From the NCBI GenBank assembly GCA_002372935.1, contig DFJF01000005.1, positions 1 through 64,000 on the forward strand: DNA of 64,000 nt, read 5' to 3'. The DNA is from Clostridiales bacterium UBA3678. Lineage in GTDB: Bacteria > Bacillota > Clostridia > TANB77 > CAG-508. Under the pieces are notes generated by a model. The model ran no database searches and was not told the origin of the DNA. It worked only from the letters and a program-made list of their open reading frames with translations. Made by a program: the position numbers and the translations under genes. Positions 17,881 to 28,033 of this stretch are shown here, piece after piece (the first letter of the stretch is position 1; the number at the start of each line of letters is the position of its first letter).

Positions 17881-20538
17881 TTAAACTAATTTTTTTAACA
17901 TTTCTTTATATTTTTCAAGTTTTGACTTTTCTTCATCAATTTTTGACTTAGGAGCTTTTTTTATAAAACCTGGGTTTGAAAGCATTTTTTCAGCTCTTTC
18001 AATTTCAAATTCTATTTTTTTACGTTCTTCTTCTTTTCTTCTTGCCTCTTCTTCTAAATCTACCAATCCTTCAAGTGGCATATATAATTCTATTTCATCA
18101 TTTATTATTGATACTGCATCTTCAGCAATTTCTTCTTTATTTTCCTTTATTATTAAATCTTCTCCAAATGCCAATTTTTTTATAAATTCTTCTGATTCTT
18201 TTAATTGATTTTTATATTTATTTGTAACAAAAATTAATTTAACTTTTCTTGATGGATGTACATTCATCTTTGCTCTTACATTTCTAACTTCAACAATCAT
18301 TTCTTTAACTGTCTCTATAAATTTCTCTTCTTCATTATATTCAAATTGTTGTTTTGATTTTGGCCATCTTGACATCATCAATTCTTTGTCATTATATTTT
18401 GTTAAGTGTCTATAAATTTCTGTTGTAATAAAAGGCATAAATGGATGCAATAATTTCATAGATACACTAAATACATAATCTAATACAAAAGATACTCTTA
18501 TTTTTTCATCATGATTTTCACTATAAATTCTAGGTTTTACCATTTCTATATACCAATCGCAAAATTCATCTCTTACAAATCCATAAATATTGTCTAAAGC
18601 AATACCTAAATCATAATTATCAATGTTTTTTGTAACTTCAACTATAAGCTTATCTAGTTTATTTATAATCCATTTGTCTTCTATTTTTAAACTTTCTTTT
18701 TTATATGAATGAATTTTTGAATCATAATTTTCTTGTCTAAATTCAATAATTTCTTCATCAGAAACAGCATTCATTGTAATAAATTTTGCAGCATTCCAAA
18801 TTTTATTTGCAAAATTTGAAGCCTGTTCCAATTTTTCTGGCATATATTTTATGTCATTTCCCATTGTAGTACCTGAAAGTACTGAAAATCTTAAACTATC
18901 TGCACCATATTTCTCTATTACTTCTAATGGATCAACTCCATTTCCTAAAGTCTTTGACATCTTTCTTCCTTGACTATCTCTAATAATTCCATGTATTAGT
19001 ACATCTTTAAACGGCTCAACATCCGTAAATTCCAGACCTTGTGTCATCATTCTTGATACCCAAAATGTTATAATATCAAATCCTGTAACTAAAACATTTG
19101 TAGGATAAAATCTTTTATAATCTTCTGATTCTGTATTCGGCCAGCCAAGTGTTGAAAATGGCCAAAGTGCTGAACTAAACCATGTATCCAATGTATCTTC
19201 ATCTTGATGAAGATGTGTACTTCCACATTTTTCACATTTTTTCGGTTCTGTTTTTGCAACATTTATATGTCCACATTCATCACAATAATATGCTGGTATT
19301 CTATGTCCCCACCATAATTGCCTTGATATACACCAATCTTGAATATTATCTAACCAATTAAAATATTGTTTTTCATATCTTTTTGGTATAAATTTTGTTT
19401 TTCCGCTTCTTACGCTATCTATTGCTCTTTTAGCCAAATCCTTCATAGAAACAAACCATTGCATTGATACTTTTGGTTCTATTGTAGATTTACATCTTTC
19501 ACATTTTGCAACATTATGAGTATAGTCTTCTACTTTTACTAAATTTCCAGACTTTTGTAACATTTCTACTATTTTTTCACGAGCTTCTAATAAATCCATT
19601 CCCTTAAGTTCTGGCAAAAGATTTCCCATCTTATAGTTTTCATCAAATACTTCTATTATTTCAAGATTATGTCTTAGTCCTGATTGATAATCATTTGGAT
19701 CATGTGCAGGTGTAATTTTAACACATCCTGTTCCAAAATCTTTTTCTACAAATTCATCTGCAATAATTGGAATTTCTTTATTCATTAATGGTAATATACA
19801 TTTTTTGCCTATGATGTCTTTATATCTTTCATCATCTGGATGTACTGCAACTGCAGTATCTCCAAGCATTGTCTCAGGTCTTGTTGTGGCAACTTCAACA
19901 TATTTTCCTTTTTCTCCAACTATTTCATATCTTATATGCCACAAATGTGATGGTTCTTCTTTATATATAACTTCTGCATCAGATATTGTTGTTTTACAAC
20001 TTGGACAATAATTTATCATTCTTGTACCTTTGTAAATTAATCCTTTATTATATAGTCTTACAAATTGCTCTAAAACCGCCTTACTCATTCCTTCATCCAT
20101 TGTAAACCTATCTCTTGACCAATCACATGAACATCCCAGTCTTCGTTGTTGTTTTTTTATAATTCCACCATATTTATGTGTCCAATCCCAGGTTTCTTCT
20201 AAAAATTTTTCTCTTCCTAAATCTTGTTTAGATTTTCCTTCTGATTTCAATTTTTGTACAACTTTCATTTCTGTAGAAATAGCTGAATGATCAGCACCTG
20301 GAAGCCACAAAACATCATATCCTTGCATTCTCTTTGTTCTTATTAATATATCTTGTATTGTTCCATCTAAAGCATGTCCCATATGTAATTTTCCTGTTAC
20401 ATTTGGAGGTGGCATCATTATACAATATGGTTCTTTTTCTTTATCCATACTTGGTTTAAAATATCCTTTTTCTTCCCATTCTTTATATAGCTTTTCTTCA
20501 AATTCTTGTGGATTATAGCTTCCTTCTAGTTTTTTCAA
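17881..20538 (-). CDS. valS: valyl-tRNA synthetase
   Basis: Class I synthetase, 885 residues. HIGH motif as PPPNVTGKLHMGHAL, KMSKS as GRKMSKTLGNGVDP, CP1 editing domain from about residue 190 with TTRPETMLGDTAVAVHP, two zinc-type CxxC motifs (CDECGHINVAKTEPKKCEKC and CERCKSTIEPKVSMQWF), anticodon-binding domain and the C-terminal coiled-coil arm (about 815-885). The start I prefer is the TTG at 20538, 8 bases after GGGAG; the longest frame starts 15 bases earlier at another TTG with no ribosome site. No T-box leader was recognised. Confidence 0.96.
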   Translation of the reverse strand: MKKLEGSYNPQEFEEKLYKEWEEKGYFKPSMDKEKEPYCIMMPPPNVTGKLHMGHALDGTIQDILIRTKRMQGYDVLWLPGADHSAISTEMKVVQKLKSEGKSKQDLGREKFLEETWDWTHKYGGIIKKQQRRLGCSCDWSRDRFTMDEGMSKAVLEQFVRLYNKGLIYKGTRMINYCPSCKTTISDAEVIYKEEPSHLWHIRYEIVGEKGKYVEVATTRPETMLGDTAVAVHPDDERYKDIIGKKCILPLMNKEIPIIADEFVEKDFGTGCVKITPAHDPNDYQSGLRHNLEIIEVFDENYKMGNLLPELKGMDLLEAREKIVEMLQKSGNLVKVEDYTHNVAKCERCKSTIEPKVSMQWFVSMKDLAKRAIDSVRSGKTKFIPKRYEKQYFNWLDNIQDWCISRQLWWGHRIPAYYCDECGHINVAKTEPKKCEKCGSTHLHQDEDTLDTWFSSALWPFSTLGWPNTESEDYKRFYPTNVLVTGFDIITFWVSRMMTQGLEFTDVEPFKDVLIHGIIRDSQGRKMSKTLGNGVDPLEVIEKYGADSLRFSVLSGTTMGNDIKYMPEKLEQASNFANKIWNAAKFITMNAVSDEEIIEFRQENYDSKIHSYKKESLKIEDKWIINKLDKLIVEVTKNIDNYDLGIALDNIYGFVRDEFCDWYIEMVKPRIYSENHDEKIRVSFVLDYVFSVSMKLLHPFMPFITTEIYRHLTKYNDKELMMSRWPKSKQQFEYNEEEKFIETVKEMIVEVRNVRAKMNVHPSRKVKLIFVTNKYKNQLKESEEFIKKLAFGEDLIIKENKEEIAEDAVSIINDEIELYMPLEGLVDLEEEARRKEEERKKIEFEIERAEKMLSNPGFIKKAPKSKIDEEKSKLEKYKEMLKKLV

Positions 20539-20570
20539 CTCTATCACTCCCAATACTTATAATTACACAT

Positions 20571-20601
20571 AAAGGGATAGTCACTAATTTTCTATCCCTT
20601 T
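20571..20601 (-). terminator. hairpin between the PASTA kinase and valS
   Basis: AAAGGGATAG and CTATCCCTTT form a perfect 10-bp stem with an 11-base loop. No T run follows on either strand, so it may be a weak terminator or an RNA-processing site. Confidence 0.45.
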
Positions 20602-20614
20602 GATTTTGTTATTA

Positions 20615-22588
20615 TTATTCAATAGTAACACTTGTTTCTTCATTTAAATTAACATCTTTGGTACTCTTTAGCACATCATCTATATAAACCTTTACAGTAA
20701 CAGTTCCTTTACCAGAAATTGATTTTACAAGATTTGTTGTTGTAGGATCAATTTTATCATTGTAAACTTTATCATCACCAACCATAATTCTTACTGCTAC
20801 TTTTTTTACTGTTTGAGTTGCTGTAGAATTTTCACTATTAGTTGTTGAATTTGTTGCAGTATTTTCATAAGTTACTTTTCCATCTAATAATGATTTTACA
20901 TTCACAGTAAGTGTTGCTGTTTTTGTAGCTGTAATGCTATTTACTGTAATTGTAACAGAAGTTCCTTTATCTACTTCTGTACCAGCATCTATACTTTGTT
21001 TTAATACAGTGTCATTATCTTTAGAATAATCTTCTTCAGTAGAAACAACAACTTTTAGTCCAACAGCTTTTATTGCTTTTGTTGCATCCTCTTCAGTTTT
21101 TCCTAAAACTGATGGCATTTGTACTTTTTCTATTCCAGTACTTACATGAATAACTACTGTGTCTCCTGCATTTACAGTTGTTTCCGCTTCTGTGTCTTGT
21201 TTTATGACATACCCAGCTTCTATTTTTTCACTTGCCTCTTCTTCAATTTCATATTTTAGTTTTGCATCTTCTAATGCTTTAATTGCCTCTTCTTGCTTTA
21301 ATCCAACTACTTTTGGAACAGTAGTTTCTTCAATACCAAGGCTTACTACAAATTTTATAGTTGTTCCTTCTTTTATATTATAATTTTCTCTATATTCAGG
21401 ATTTTGTGATATTACTTTGCCCTTTTCATATTCACTATTATATTCTCCAGTCACATCACCTACAGTTAACTTGCTTTCTTCTATTTTTCTCCTTGCTTCC
21501 TCTTCTGTAGAACCAACAAGATTTGGTATTGCAACTTCTTTTGGATTTGTCGCATTCAAAACTGCCATTGTTATACCCATACTTAAAATAAACAATACAA
21601 CAATTATTAAAAAAATTGACAATCCTTTATGTTTTTGGAAAAATCCATTCTTTTTATTTTTTGGATTTTTCTCATATTTTATTTCTTCATTATTTAATGT
21701 TGGAACTTTCCTTGTTTCTCCAATTTCTGCATATTCTGTATTATCTACAAAATCTCCATTTGGATCTTTTAAAGCTCTATTTAAATCTATAATCATTTCT
21801 GTTGCATTTTGATACCTAAGTGTTGTATCTTTTCTCATTGCTTTTAAAATTATATCATTTAAAGCTAGCGGAATTTCAGGATTTATTTCCTTTGGTGGAA
21901 CTGGTTCTTCTTGCATATGTTTTAATGCAACTGACACTGGTGTATCTGCATCAAATGGTACTTTTCCAGTTAACATTTCATACATAACAACACCTAAAGA
22001 ATATAAATCAGATTTGGCATCTGTAAATCCACCTCTTGCATGTTCTGGTGAAAAATAATGTACTGATCCTATTGTAGAACCAAATGCAGTAATTGTAGAA
22101 TTTGAAACAGCTTTAGCTATTCCAAAATCTGTAACTTTTGCCACACCATCTTCAGTTATAATTATGTTGTGTGGTTTTATATCTCTATGAACAATGTTAT
22201 TTCTATGTGCTGTTTCCAATGCTGATGCTATTTGTATTGCTATATTTGTTGACCATTTCCAAGGAAGTGGATTTCCTTCTTCTACAATTATTTCTTTTAA
22301 TGTTTTTCCTTTTATTAATTCCATTACAATATAATATAAATTATCTTCATTTCCTACATCATATACAGAAACTATATTAGGGTGTGAAATACTTGCTGCA
22401 GCTTGTGCTTCTATTGAAAATCTTTTAATAAATTCACTATCTGTAGTAAATTCATCTCTTAAAATTTTAACAGCTACAAATCTATTTAGCACTTGGTCTT
22501 TGGCTTTATATACCATAGCCATTCCACCATTGCCTATGTTCTCTAGTATTTCATATCTATTTCCTAACAATCTTCCTTCTAAATCCAT
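20615..22588 (-). CDS. prkC: PASTA-domain serine/threonine protein kinase (PrkC/Stk1 type)
   Basis: 657 residues. Kinase domain about 10-270: P-loop GNGGMAMVYKA, AVKIL lysine, HRDIKPHNI catalytic loop, DFGIAKA and SPEHARGG. A membrane helix at about 325-347 is followed by three extracellular PASTA domains (about 353-550; AIPNLVGSTEEEARR, TVPKVVGLKQEEA and QMPSVLGKTEEDA) that bind muropeptides, and a Ser/Thr-rich C-terminal beta-type domain. It senses cell-wall state and controls growth, division and dormancy exit. The PP2C phosphatase is 29 bases upstream, its usual partner. IreB, a known kinase substrate in enterococci, is at 46209. Confidence 0.96.
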   Translation of the reverse strand: MDLEGRLLGNRYEILENIGNGGMAMVYKAKDQVLNRFVAVKILRDEFTTDSEFIKRFSIEAQAAASISHPNIVSVYDVGNEDNLYYIVMELIKGKTLKEIIVEEGNPLPWKWSTNIAIQIASALETAHRNNIVHRDIKPHNIIITEDGVAKVTDFGIAKAVSNSTITAFGSTIGSVHYFSPEHARGGFTDAKSDLYSLGVVMYEMLTGKVPFDADTPVSVALKHMQEEPVPPKEINPEIPLALNDIILKAMRKDTTLRYQNATEMIIDLNRALKDPNGDFVDNTEYAEIGETRKVPTLNNEEIKYEKNPKNKKNGFFQKHKGLSIFLIIVVLFILSMGITMAVLNATNPKEVAIPNLVGSTEEEARRKIEESKLTVGDVTGEYNSEYEKGKVISQNPEYRENYNIKEGTTIKFVVSLGIEETTVPKVVGLKQEEAIKALEDAKLKYEIEEEASEKIEAGYVIKQDTEAETTVNAGDTVVIHVSTGIEKVQMPSVLGKTEEDATKAIKAVGLKVVVSTEEDYSKDNDTVLKQSIDAGTEVDKGTSVTITVNSITATKTATLTVNVKSLLDGKVTYENTATNSTTNSENSTATQTVKKVAVRIMVGDDKVYNDKIDPTTTNLVKSISGKGTVTVKVYIDDVLKSTKDVNLNEETSVTIE

Positions 22589-22617
22589 TTTTTAAACATC
22601 CTTTCTTTTGAATATGT

Positions 22618-23355
22618 TTATAAATTCTTAATTGTTATTATTGTTATATTGTCTACTCCTCCATTTTGATTTGCCAAATCCACTAATTCCTTTGGTGCAA
22701 ATTCAAAATTTTCTTTAACTATTTTATTTATATCTTCTATATTTACCATATTTGTTAGTCCATCTGAACATATAACTAGGATATCTTCTTTTTGAAATCC
22801 TTTAACCATTACATCTGGTTCAACAAAAGCATTACATCCAAGCGCTTTCATTAACATATTCTTTTTTGGATGATGTTCTGCTTCTTCTTTAGTAATAGTC
22901 CCCTCTTGTACTAGCTTTTGAACATAACTATGATCTTGTGTCAATTTTCTAATAAAATCTTTTCTAATTCTATAGATTCTACTATCTCCCACATGTCCAA
23001 TAAATACTCTATTATTATATATTAAACAAATTTCTAAAGTAGTACCCATTCCTTCTAGATTTTTATCTTCAATAGATTTTTCATATACCACCATATTTGC
23101 ATATTCCATACTGCTTGCAACTAGCTGTATAAGGCTTTCTTTATCTTTTTGAGTATTTTCAAAATTATTCTCAATATAATTTTTTGCACTTAAAACAGCT
23201 GTTTTACTTGCTATTTCTCCACCATTATATCCTCCCATGCCATCTGCTAGTATGAATAACTGAACTTTTGCTAATGGATCTTGTGTAATATAATAGCTAT
23301 CTTCATTTAGTTCTCTTACTTTTCCTACATCTGACTTTGCATAAGCTTTTATCAA
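22618..23355 (-). CDS. prpC: PP2C-family protein phosphatase (PrpC/Stp)
   Basis: Mn-dependent serine/threonine phosphatase that opposes the PASTA kinase. 245 residues with motifs RELNEDSYYI, ADGMGGYNGGEIAS, GHVGDSRIYRI, SDGLTNMV and GGVDNITII. I place the start at the TTG 7 bases after AGAGGTGAG; this removes an implausible N-terminal extension that would overlap the M50 protease gene. It is translated together with the protease upstream and the kinase downstream. Confidence 0.95.
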   Translation of the reverse strand: MIKAYAKSDVGKVRELNEDSYYITQDPLAKVQLFILADGMGGYNGGEIASKTAVLSAKNYIENNFENTQKDKESLIQLVASSMEYANMVVYEKSIEDKNLEGMGTTLEICLIYNNRVFIGHVGDSRIYRIRKDFIRKLTQDHSYVQKLVQEGTITKEEAEHHPKKNMLMKALGCNAFVEPDVMVKGFQKEDILVICSDGLTNMVNIEDINKIVKENFEFAPKELVDLANQNGGVDNITIITIKNL

Positions 23356-23371
23356 AATTCTCACCTCTTTA

Positions 23372-24109
23372 TTACAATGTAATTCCAAATATTAAAGCAC
23401 CCAATTTTATTAACCCATTAAATACTATACTTATTAAAGGAGATATTATTTCGCCTAATATTCCAAATATCCACAAGACAGCAAATATTATTTCAAAAGT
23501 TTGTTGATTAGATTCAAACCATTCTCTTGCATTAAATGGAAGTAATGGTTTTATAACTTTAGATCCATCTAATGGTGGTAATGGGATTAAATTAAATAAT
23601 CCTAATCCAACATTTATAGAAATTGCATAAAATATCATAGGCATTACTATTTGTAAAACTTGGGATGTTTCAATTGCATTGTAAGAAAATTTATATATTG
23701 CACAATAAATTATTGTTAATATTATTGAAAGTACAAAATTCATTAATGGTCCTGCTATTGATACAATAGCATCTGCCTTATCCATTGACATTCTTCTATC
23801 ATAATTTCTTGGATTTACTTCAACTGGCTTGCCCCAACCAAATCCTGCAAATAGTAGCATTATAGAGCCTATTGGATCTAAATGAGCCAATGGATTTAAT
23901 GTTAATCTTCCTTGACTCCTTGGAGTGTCATCACCTAATTTATCTGCAGCAAAAGCATGTGCAAATTCGTGAAATGTTATCGCAATTAATACTCCAGGTA
24001 TTGTTAACAACAAATTAATTAATGCACTTGGATTACTTATATAACTTGCAAATCCTGAAATAGCCATAATTGCCATAATAAAATATATTGCCCTTTTATC
24101 TATATACAT
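23372..24109 (-). CDS. M50 family site-2-type metalloprotease
   Basis: 245 residues with about five or six membrane helices. The zinc motif is in TFHEFAHAFAADKLGD, and the second conserved motif is NLIPLPPLDGSKV. The sequence SQGRLTLNPLAHLDPIGSI is typical of the compact S2P group found in many Bacillota. It has no PDZ domain. The substrate is unknown. It heads the run to prpC-prkC-valS-pyrG, which suggests cotranscription. Confidence 0.92.
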   Translation of the reverse strand: MYIDKRAIYFIMAIMAISGFASYISNPSALINLLLTIPGVLIAITFHEFAHAFAADKLGDDTPRSQGRLTLNPLAHLDPIGSIMLLFAGFGWGKPVEVNPRNYDRRMSMDKADAIVSIAGPLMNFVLSIILTIIYCAIYKFSYNAIETSQVLQIVMPMIFYAISINVGLGLFNLIPLPPLDGSKVIKPLLPFNAREWFESNQQTFEIIFAVLWIFGILGEIISPLISIVFNGLIKLGALIFGITL

Positions 24110-24283
24110 ATATCTCTCTTTTCCTTTTAATATTGTTTACAAAATTTTTTATTATTATATCATATTTTTTAAAATTATCAATTATTTTTGTAAAATTAAA
24201 ATTTTACACATCTTTATAGATCTTCTGTTTTAAATGTCAAATGCCCCTTATTGGGCTGTGTCCCATTATATGAAATGAATCTC

Positions 24284-25780
24284 CTAATTTATTGGTTTCA
24301 TTGTTGGGAATAATAACACATCTCTTATTGAATCTTGATCTGTTAAAAGCATTACTAATCTATCTATTCCAATTCCTAGACCTCCTGTTGGTGGAAGACC
24401 AATCTCTAAAGATTGTATAAAATCTTCATCCATCATTCCAGCTTCTTCATCTCCTGCTTCTTTTGCTTCTACTTGTTTTTTAAATCTCTCATATTGATCT
24501 ATTGGATCATTTAATTCTGAAAATGCATTTCCATATTCTCTTCCATCAATAAATACTTCAAATCTTTCTGTCATCTTTTTATTTTTAGGACATTTTTTTG
24601 CAAGTGGTGAAATTTCTACTGGATATTCATATATAAATGTTGGCTGAATAAGTGTTTTTTCTACATATTCATCAAAGAATAAAGAAATTACATCTCCTCT
24701 AGTTTCTTTTGTTTTGTCTGGAATTTCTATATTTCTTTCTTTTGCTAAAGCTACAGCTTCTTCATCTGTTTGAATTTCGTTAAAATCGACTCCACAAGCC
24801 TCTTTTATAGAATCTATCATTGTTATTCTTTTCCAACCTGGTGCTAAATCTATTTCTTTTCCTTGATATGTTATTTTGGTTGTGCCCAAAATTTTTTTAG
24901 CTGTTTCCGAAAAAATCTTTTCTGTAATGTCCATCATATCATGGAAATCTTGATATGCAGCATATAATTCAAGCTCTGTAAATTCTGGGTTATGTCTTAT
25001 ATCCATTCCTTCATTTCTAAATACTCTACCAATTTCATATACTCTATCAAATCCACCAACTATAAGTCTTTTTAAGTTTAACTCTAATGCAATTCTTAAA
25101 TACATATCTATATCTAATGCATTATGATGTGTTACAAATGGCCTAGCTGTAGCTCCACCAGAAATTGTATTTAATACTGGTGTTTCAACTTCTAGATATC
25201 CTTCATTATCTAATATACTTCTGATAGCACTTATGATTTTACTTCTTAATATAAATGTATTTTTTACTTCTGGATTTACAATTAAATCTGTATATCTTTG
25301 TCTATATCTTAAATCTGGATCTTTTAACCCATGGAATTTTTCTGGCAAAGGTCTTAGAGATTTTGAAAGCAAAGTAACTTCTTTGGCATGTACAGAAATT
25401 TCTTCTGTTCTTGTTTTAAATACAAAACCTGTAATTCCAATTATGTCTCCAATATCAAATGTTTTAAATGCTTTATAGCTTTCTTCTCCTAAATCATTTA
25501 TACTTACATAACTTTGAATTTTTTCATCACAATCTTGAATAGTACAAAATGATGCTTTTCCCATAATTCTTTTTGCCATAATTCTTCCAGCAACAGTTAC
25601 ATCTTTTTGCTCAAATTTTTCATAATTTGATTTTATCTCTCCTGCTGTATTTGTTCTATTGAATTTTGTTATTTCAAAAGGATCTTTTCCTTGTTCTTGT
25701 AATTCTTTTAATTTATCTTTTCTAATTTGAATTAAATGATTTTCATCAATTTCCATTTCTTGGTTATTTTTTTCTTGCAT
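24284..25780 (-). CDS. lysS: lysyl-tRNA synthetase, class II
   Basis: 498 residues from the ATG at 25780. N-terminal OB anticodon-binding domain (about 50-150; [17 protein letters not shown]), then the class II core: [20 protein letters not shown] (motif 2 region) and [16 protein letters not shown] (motif 3). The longest frame starts 30 bases earlier at a GTG; the internal ATG gives the usual LysS N-terminus. AAAGGA lies 12 bases upstream of it, a rather long spacing. A consensus promoter precedes a leader of about 90 bases. Confidence 0.96.
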   Translation of the reverse strand: MQEKNNQEMEIDENHLIQIRKDKLKELQEQGKDPFEITKFNRTNTAGEIKSNYEKFEQKDVTVAGRIMAKRIMGKASFCTIQDCDEKIQSYVSINDLGEESYKAFKTFDIGDIIGITGFVFKTRTEEISVHAKEVTLLSKSLRPLPEKFHGLKDPDLRYRQRYTDLIVNPEVKNTFILRSKIISAIRSILDNEGYLEVETPVLNTISGGATARPFVTHHNALDIDMYLRIALELNLKRLIVGGFDRVYEIGRVFRNEGMDIRHNPEFTELELYAAYQDFHDMMDITEKIFSETAKKILGTTKITYQGKEIDLAPGWKRITMIDSIKEACGVDFNEIQTDEEAVALAKERNIEIPDKTKETRGDVISLFFDEYVEKTLIQPTFIYEYPVEISPLAKKCPKNKKMTERFEVFIDGREYGNAFSELNDPIDQYERFKKQVEAKEAGDEEAGMMDEDFIQSLEIGLPPTGGLGIGIDRLVMLLTDQDSIRDVLLFPTMKPIN

Positions 25781-25805
25781 AATTAAACTCATTCCTTTCT
25801 CAAGG

Positions 25806-25849
25806 CACACATCTGGTTGGAAAAGAATTAAATTTTTTCAACCATAACC
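25806..25849 (-). other. hairpin in the lysS leader
   Basis: Minus strand: ATGGTTG and CCAACCA-type arms (TGGTTG with CAACCA) enclose an AT-rich loop of about 20 bases just before the lysS ribosome site. It could affect translation. It is not a T-box: I find no specifier or T-box sequence. Confidence 0.3.
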
Positions 25850-25873
25850 TTTCTTTCATTTATTACTTGTGAT

Positions 25874-25902
25874 ATTATATACTATTTTCTGCCAAATGTA
25901 AA
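25874..25902 (-). promoter_or_regulatory. promoter of lysS
   Basis: Minus strand: -35 TTTACA (25902-25897), 17-base spacer, -10 TATAAT (25879-25874). Confidence 0.75.
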
Positions 25903-25970
25903 GTGTTTTGAGCTTCTATCATTATTCTTTGTTACTATTTAGCACATTAAGATACTAACTAAATAGAATA

Positions 25971-27228
25971 TTACATATCAAGTCCTGCCGTATATCCTGT
26001 AGAATAAGCTATCTGCAAATTAAACCCACCTGTATATGCATCTACATCTATTACTTCTCCTGCAAAATATAAGTCTTTCACTATTTTAGATTCCATAGTT
26101 TTTGGGTTTATTTCTTTAATATTTATTCCACCACTTGTTATAATTGCTTCTTCTATTGGTCTAAAATCTTTTATTGTAAACTTCAAGTCTTTTATTAAGC
26201 TTACTAAATTTTCTCTTTCTATTTTAGTTATTTCATTTACCGGCTTGTATTTATCAATCTTGCTTAATTCTATTATTGTATCTATCATTTTTTGTGGCAA
26301 TAATTTATTTAAACTATTTTTAAATTCTTTATTTTTAAATTCTGAAAAATCTCTTAAGATTCTTTCATTTAGCTTTTCTTTACTTAGTGCTGGTTTTAAG
26401 TCTATATGTAAAATTATTTTTTTATTTTTTAACAATTTTTTTATATTTTTATATCTTACTAAATGAGCAGAAGAACTTAAAATAATTGGTCCAGATACTC
26501 CAAAATGAGTAAATAGCATTTCTCCAAAATCCATGTATATCTTTTTATTTTTTTCAATATCTTCTATATATATTTGCACATTTTTTAAACTCAATCCTTG
26601 TAAAGATTTGCATAAATCTACTTCATAGCATGTCAAAGGTACAAGTGATGGGTTTATATCTGTTATAGTATGTCCAACAGATTGTGCCAATTTATACCCA
26701 TCACCCGTAGATCCTGTTGATGAATAGCTTTTTCCTCCTGTTGCAAGTATAACTTTATCACCATAAATAGTTTGTTTATTTGTTTTTATCCCAATAATTT
26801 TTTTGTTCTCACTATTATCTAATAATAATTCTTTTACATCTTGATTAAATCTAACTTCTACTTTGAGTTCTTTTAATCTTTTTTTAAAACAATTTAGAAC
26901 ATCTAAAGATTTATCTGTAATAGGAAAAATCCTGTTGCCTCTTTCTTCTTTTACATCTAATCCTTCTCTTCTTAAAAATTCTATTATGTCCTTGTTTGAA
27001 AAATTTTTAAATGCACTATATAAAAATCTACCGATTTCCAGGAATATTTTTTATAAAATCATCTATATCAATAGAAGATGTAATATTACATCTTCCTTTT
27101 CCTGTTATCAGTAGTTTTTTTCCTAACCTATTCATTTTTTCAACTAAAATTACTCTATTTCCATTTTCGGCAGAAGTTATTGCAGCCATCATACCTGCAG
27201 GACCTCCACCAATTACTATTACACTCAC
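25971..27228 (-). pseudogene. HI0933/BaiN-family flavoprotein, interrupted by a one-base frameshift
   Basis: The first part (27228-27031, GTG start) reads VIVIGGGPAGMMAAITSAEN and GKKLLITGKGRCNITSS, a Rossmann FAD site, and then stops after IPGNR. Shifted by one base, the frame stays open from about 27032 to 25971 and continues the family: GRFLYSAFKNFSNKD, then RIFPITDKSLDVL, then ILATGGKSYSSTGSTGDGY, and ends in the usual FAGEVIDVDAYTGGFNLQ. Removing one base near 27033 (AATCGGT to AATGGT) restores a single frame of about 418 codons, the family length. Nothing else is damaged, so either the mutation is recent or it is an error in the assembly. Confidence 0.85.
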
Positions 27229-27303
27229 TCTTTTTATATAACCAATTATATATAGATAATTGATTAAACCCTCCTTAATTAAAAATTTATACTTTCTTAA
27301 GAT

Positions 27304-27747
27304 TTAAAATATTAAACCTACTAAAATTCCAATTATTGCTCCCACTATTACTTGTGTTGGAGTATGACCTAAAACCTCAACCAATTTTTCTTGAACTTCT
27401 AACCCAGAAAGTCCAGGTGTTTGGACTATTTTATTAAGTAATACTGCTTGTTTTCCAGCTGCTCTTCTTACTCCTGCTGCATCATACATTACAACACAAG
27501 AAAATATTAAACATGCTGCAAATATTGAAGATGCAACCCCATATTCCTTTCCAATCATTGTAGTTATAGACATTACAACTGCAGAATGTGAACTTGGCAT
27601 TCCACCTGCTCCAAGTATTCTTTTAAAATTAAATTTTTTTGTTGCCACTAAATCCCATATAACTTTAAATAATTGTATAAAAAACCATGTAAGAAATGGC
27701 ACATATATATATTTGCTTGTAAAAAATTGTATAAAAAATGTTCCCAT
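27304..27747 (-). CDS. divergent PAP2 family membrane protein (DUF212)
   Basis: 147 residues with about four membrane helices. Contains GAGGMPSSHSAVVMS and VVMYDAAGVRRAAGKQA, characteristic of the YuiD/DUF212 family, which is distantly related to PAP2 phosphatases. The biochemical activity has not been established in the family. It lies at the end of the asp23-nusB-xse run, 37 bases after xseB. Confidence 0.9.
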   Translation of the reverse strand: MGTFFIQFFTSKYIYVPFLTWFFIQLFKVIWDLVATKKFNFKRILGAGGMPSSHSAVVMSITTMIGKEYGVASSIFAACLIFSCVVMYDAAGVRRAAGKQAVLLNKIVQTPGLSGLEVQEKLVEVLGHTPTQVIVGAIIGILVGLIF

Positions 27748-27784
27748 AGCTTCTCCTTTTGTAATTATTTTGAAAATATTTTAA

Positions 27785-28012
27785 TTATTCTTTGTTTTCA
27801 AAATTTTCTTCTTTTATTTCTCCATCATTTTCTAATAAAATTGTAATCTTTTTTTCTGCATCTTCTAACATTTTGTTACATTCTTTTGATAATTTCATTC
27901 CTTTTTCAAAATTAATTAGTGATTCATCTAAACTCATATCACCTTTTTCAAGTTTTGTAACAACATTTTCTAATTCTTCCATTTTGGCTTCAAAATTATT
28001 TTCCTTCATCAT
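27785..28012 (-). CDS. xseB: exodeoxyribonuclease VII small subunit
   Basis: 75 residues. Helical hairpin FEAKMEELENVVTKLEKGDM, then SLDESLINFEKGMKL, the family signature. Partner of XseA, encoded 21 bases upstream. Confidence 0.93.
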   Translation of the reverse strand: MMKENNFEAKMEELENVVTKLEKGDMSLDESLINFEKGMKLSKECNKMLEDAEKKITILLENDGEIKEENFENKE

Positions 28013-28033
28013 AGTTCCCTTCTTTAATAAAAA

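Noticed and set aside
20539..20614. T-box or other riboswitch upstream of valS, proS or lysS
   Set aside because: Leaders are too short and no T-box sequence, specifier loop or antiterminator was found; only simple hairpins.
26690..27027. Missing domain or separate genes in the BaiN-like locus
   Set aside because: The middle part is present and open in one frame once the single-base shift is allowed for; only start codons are lacking.
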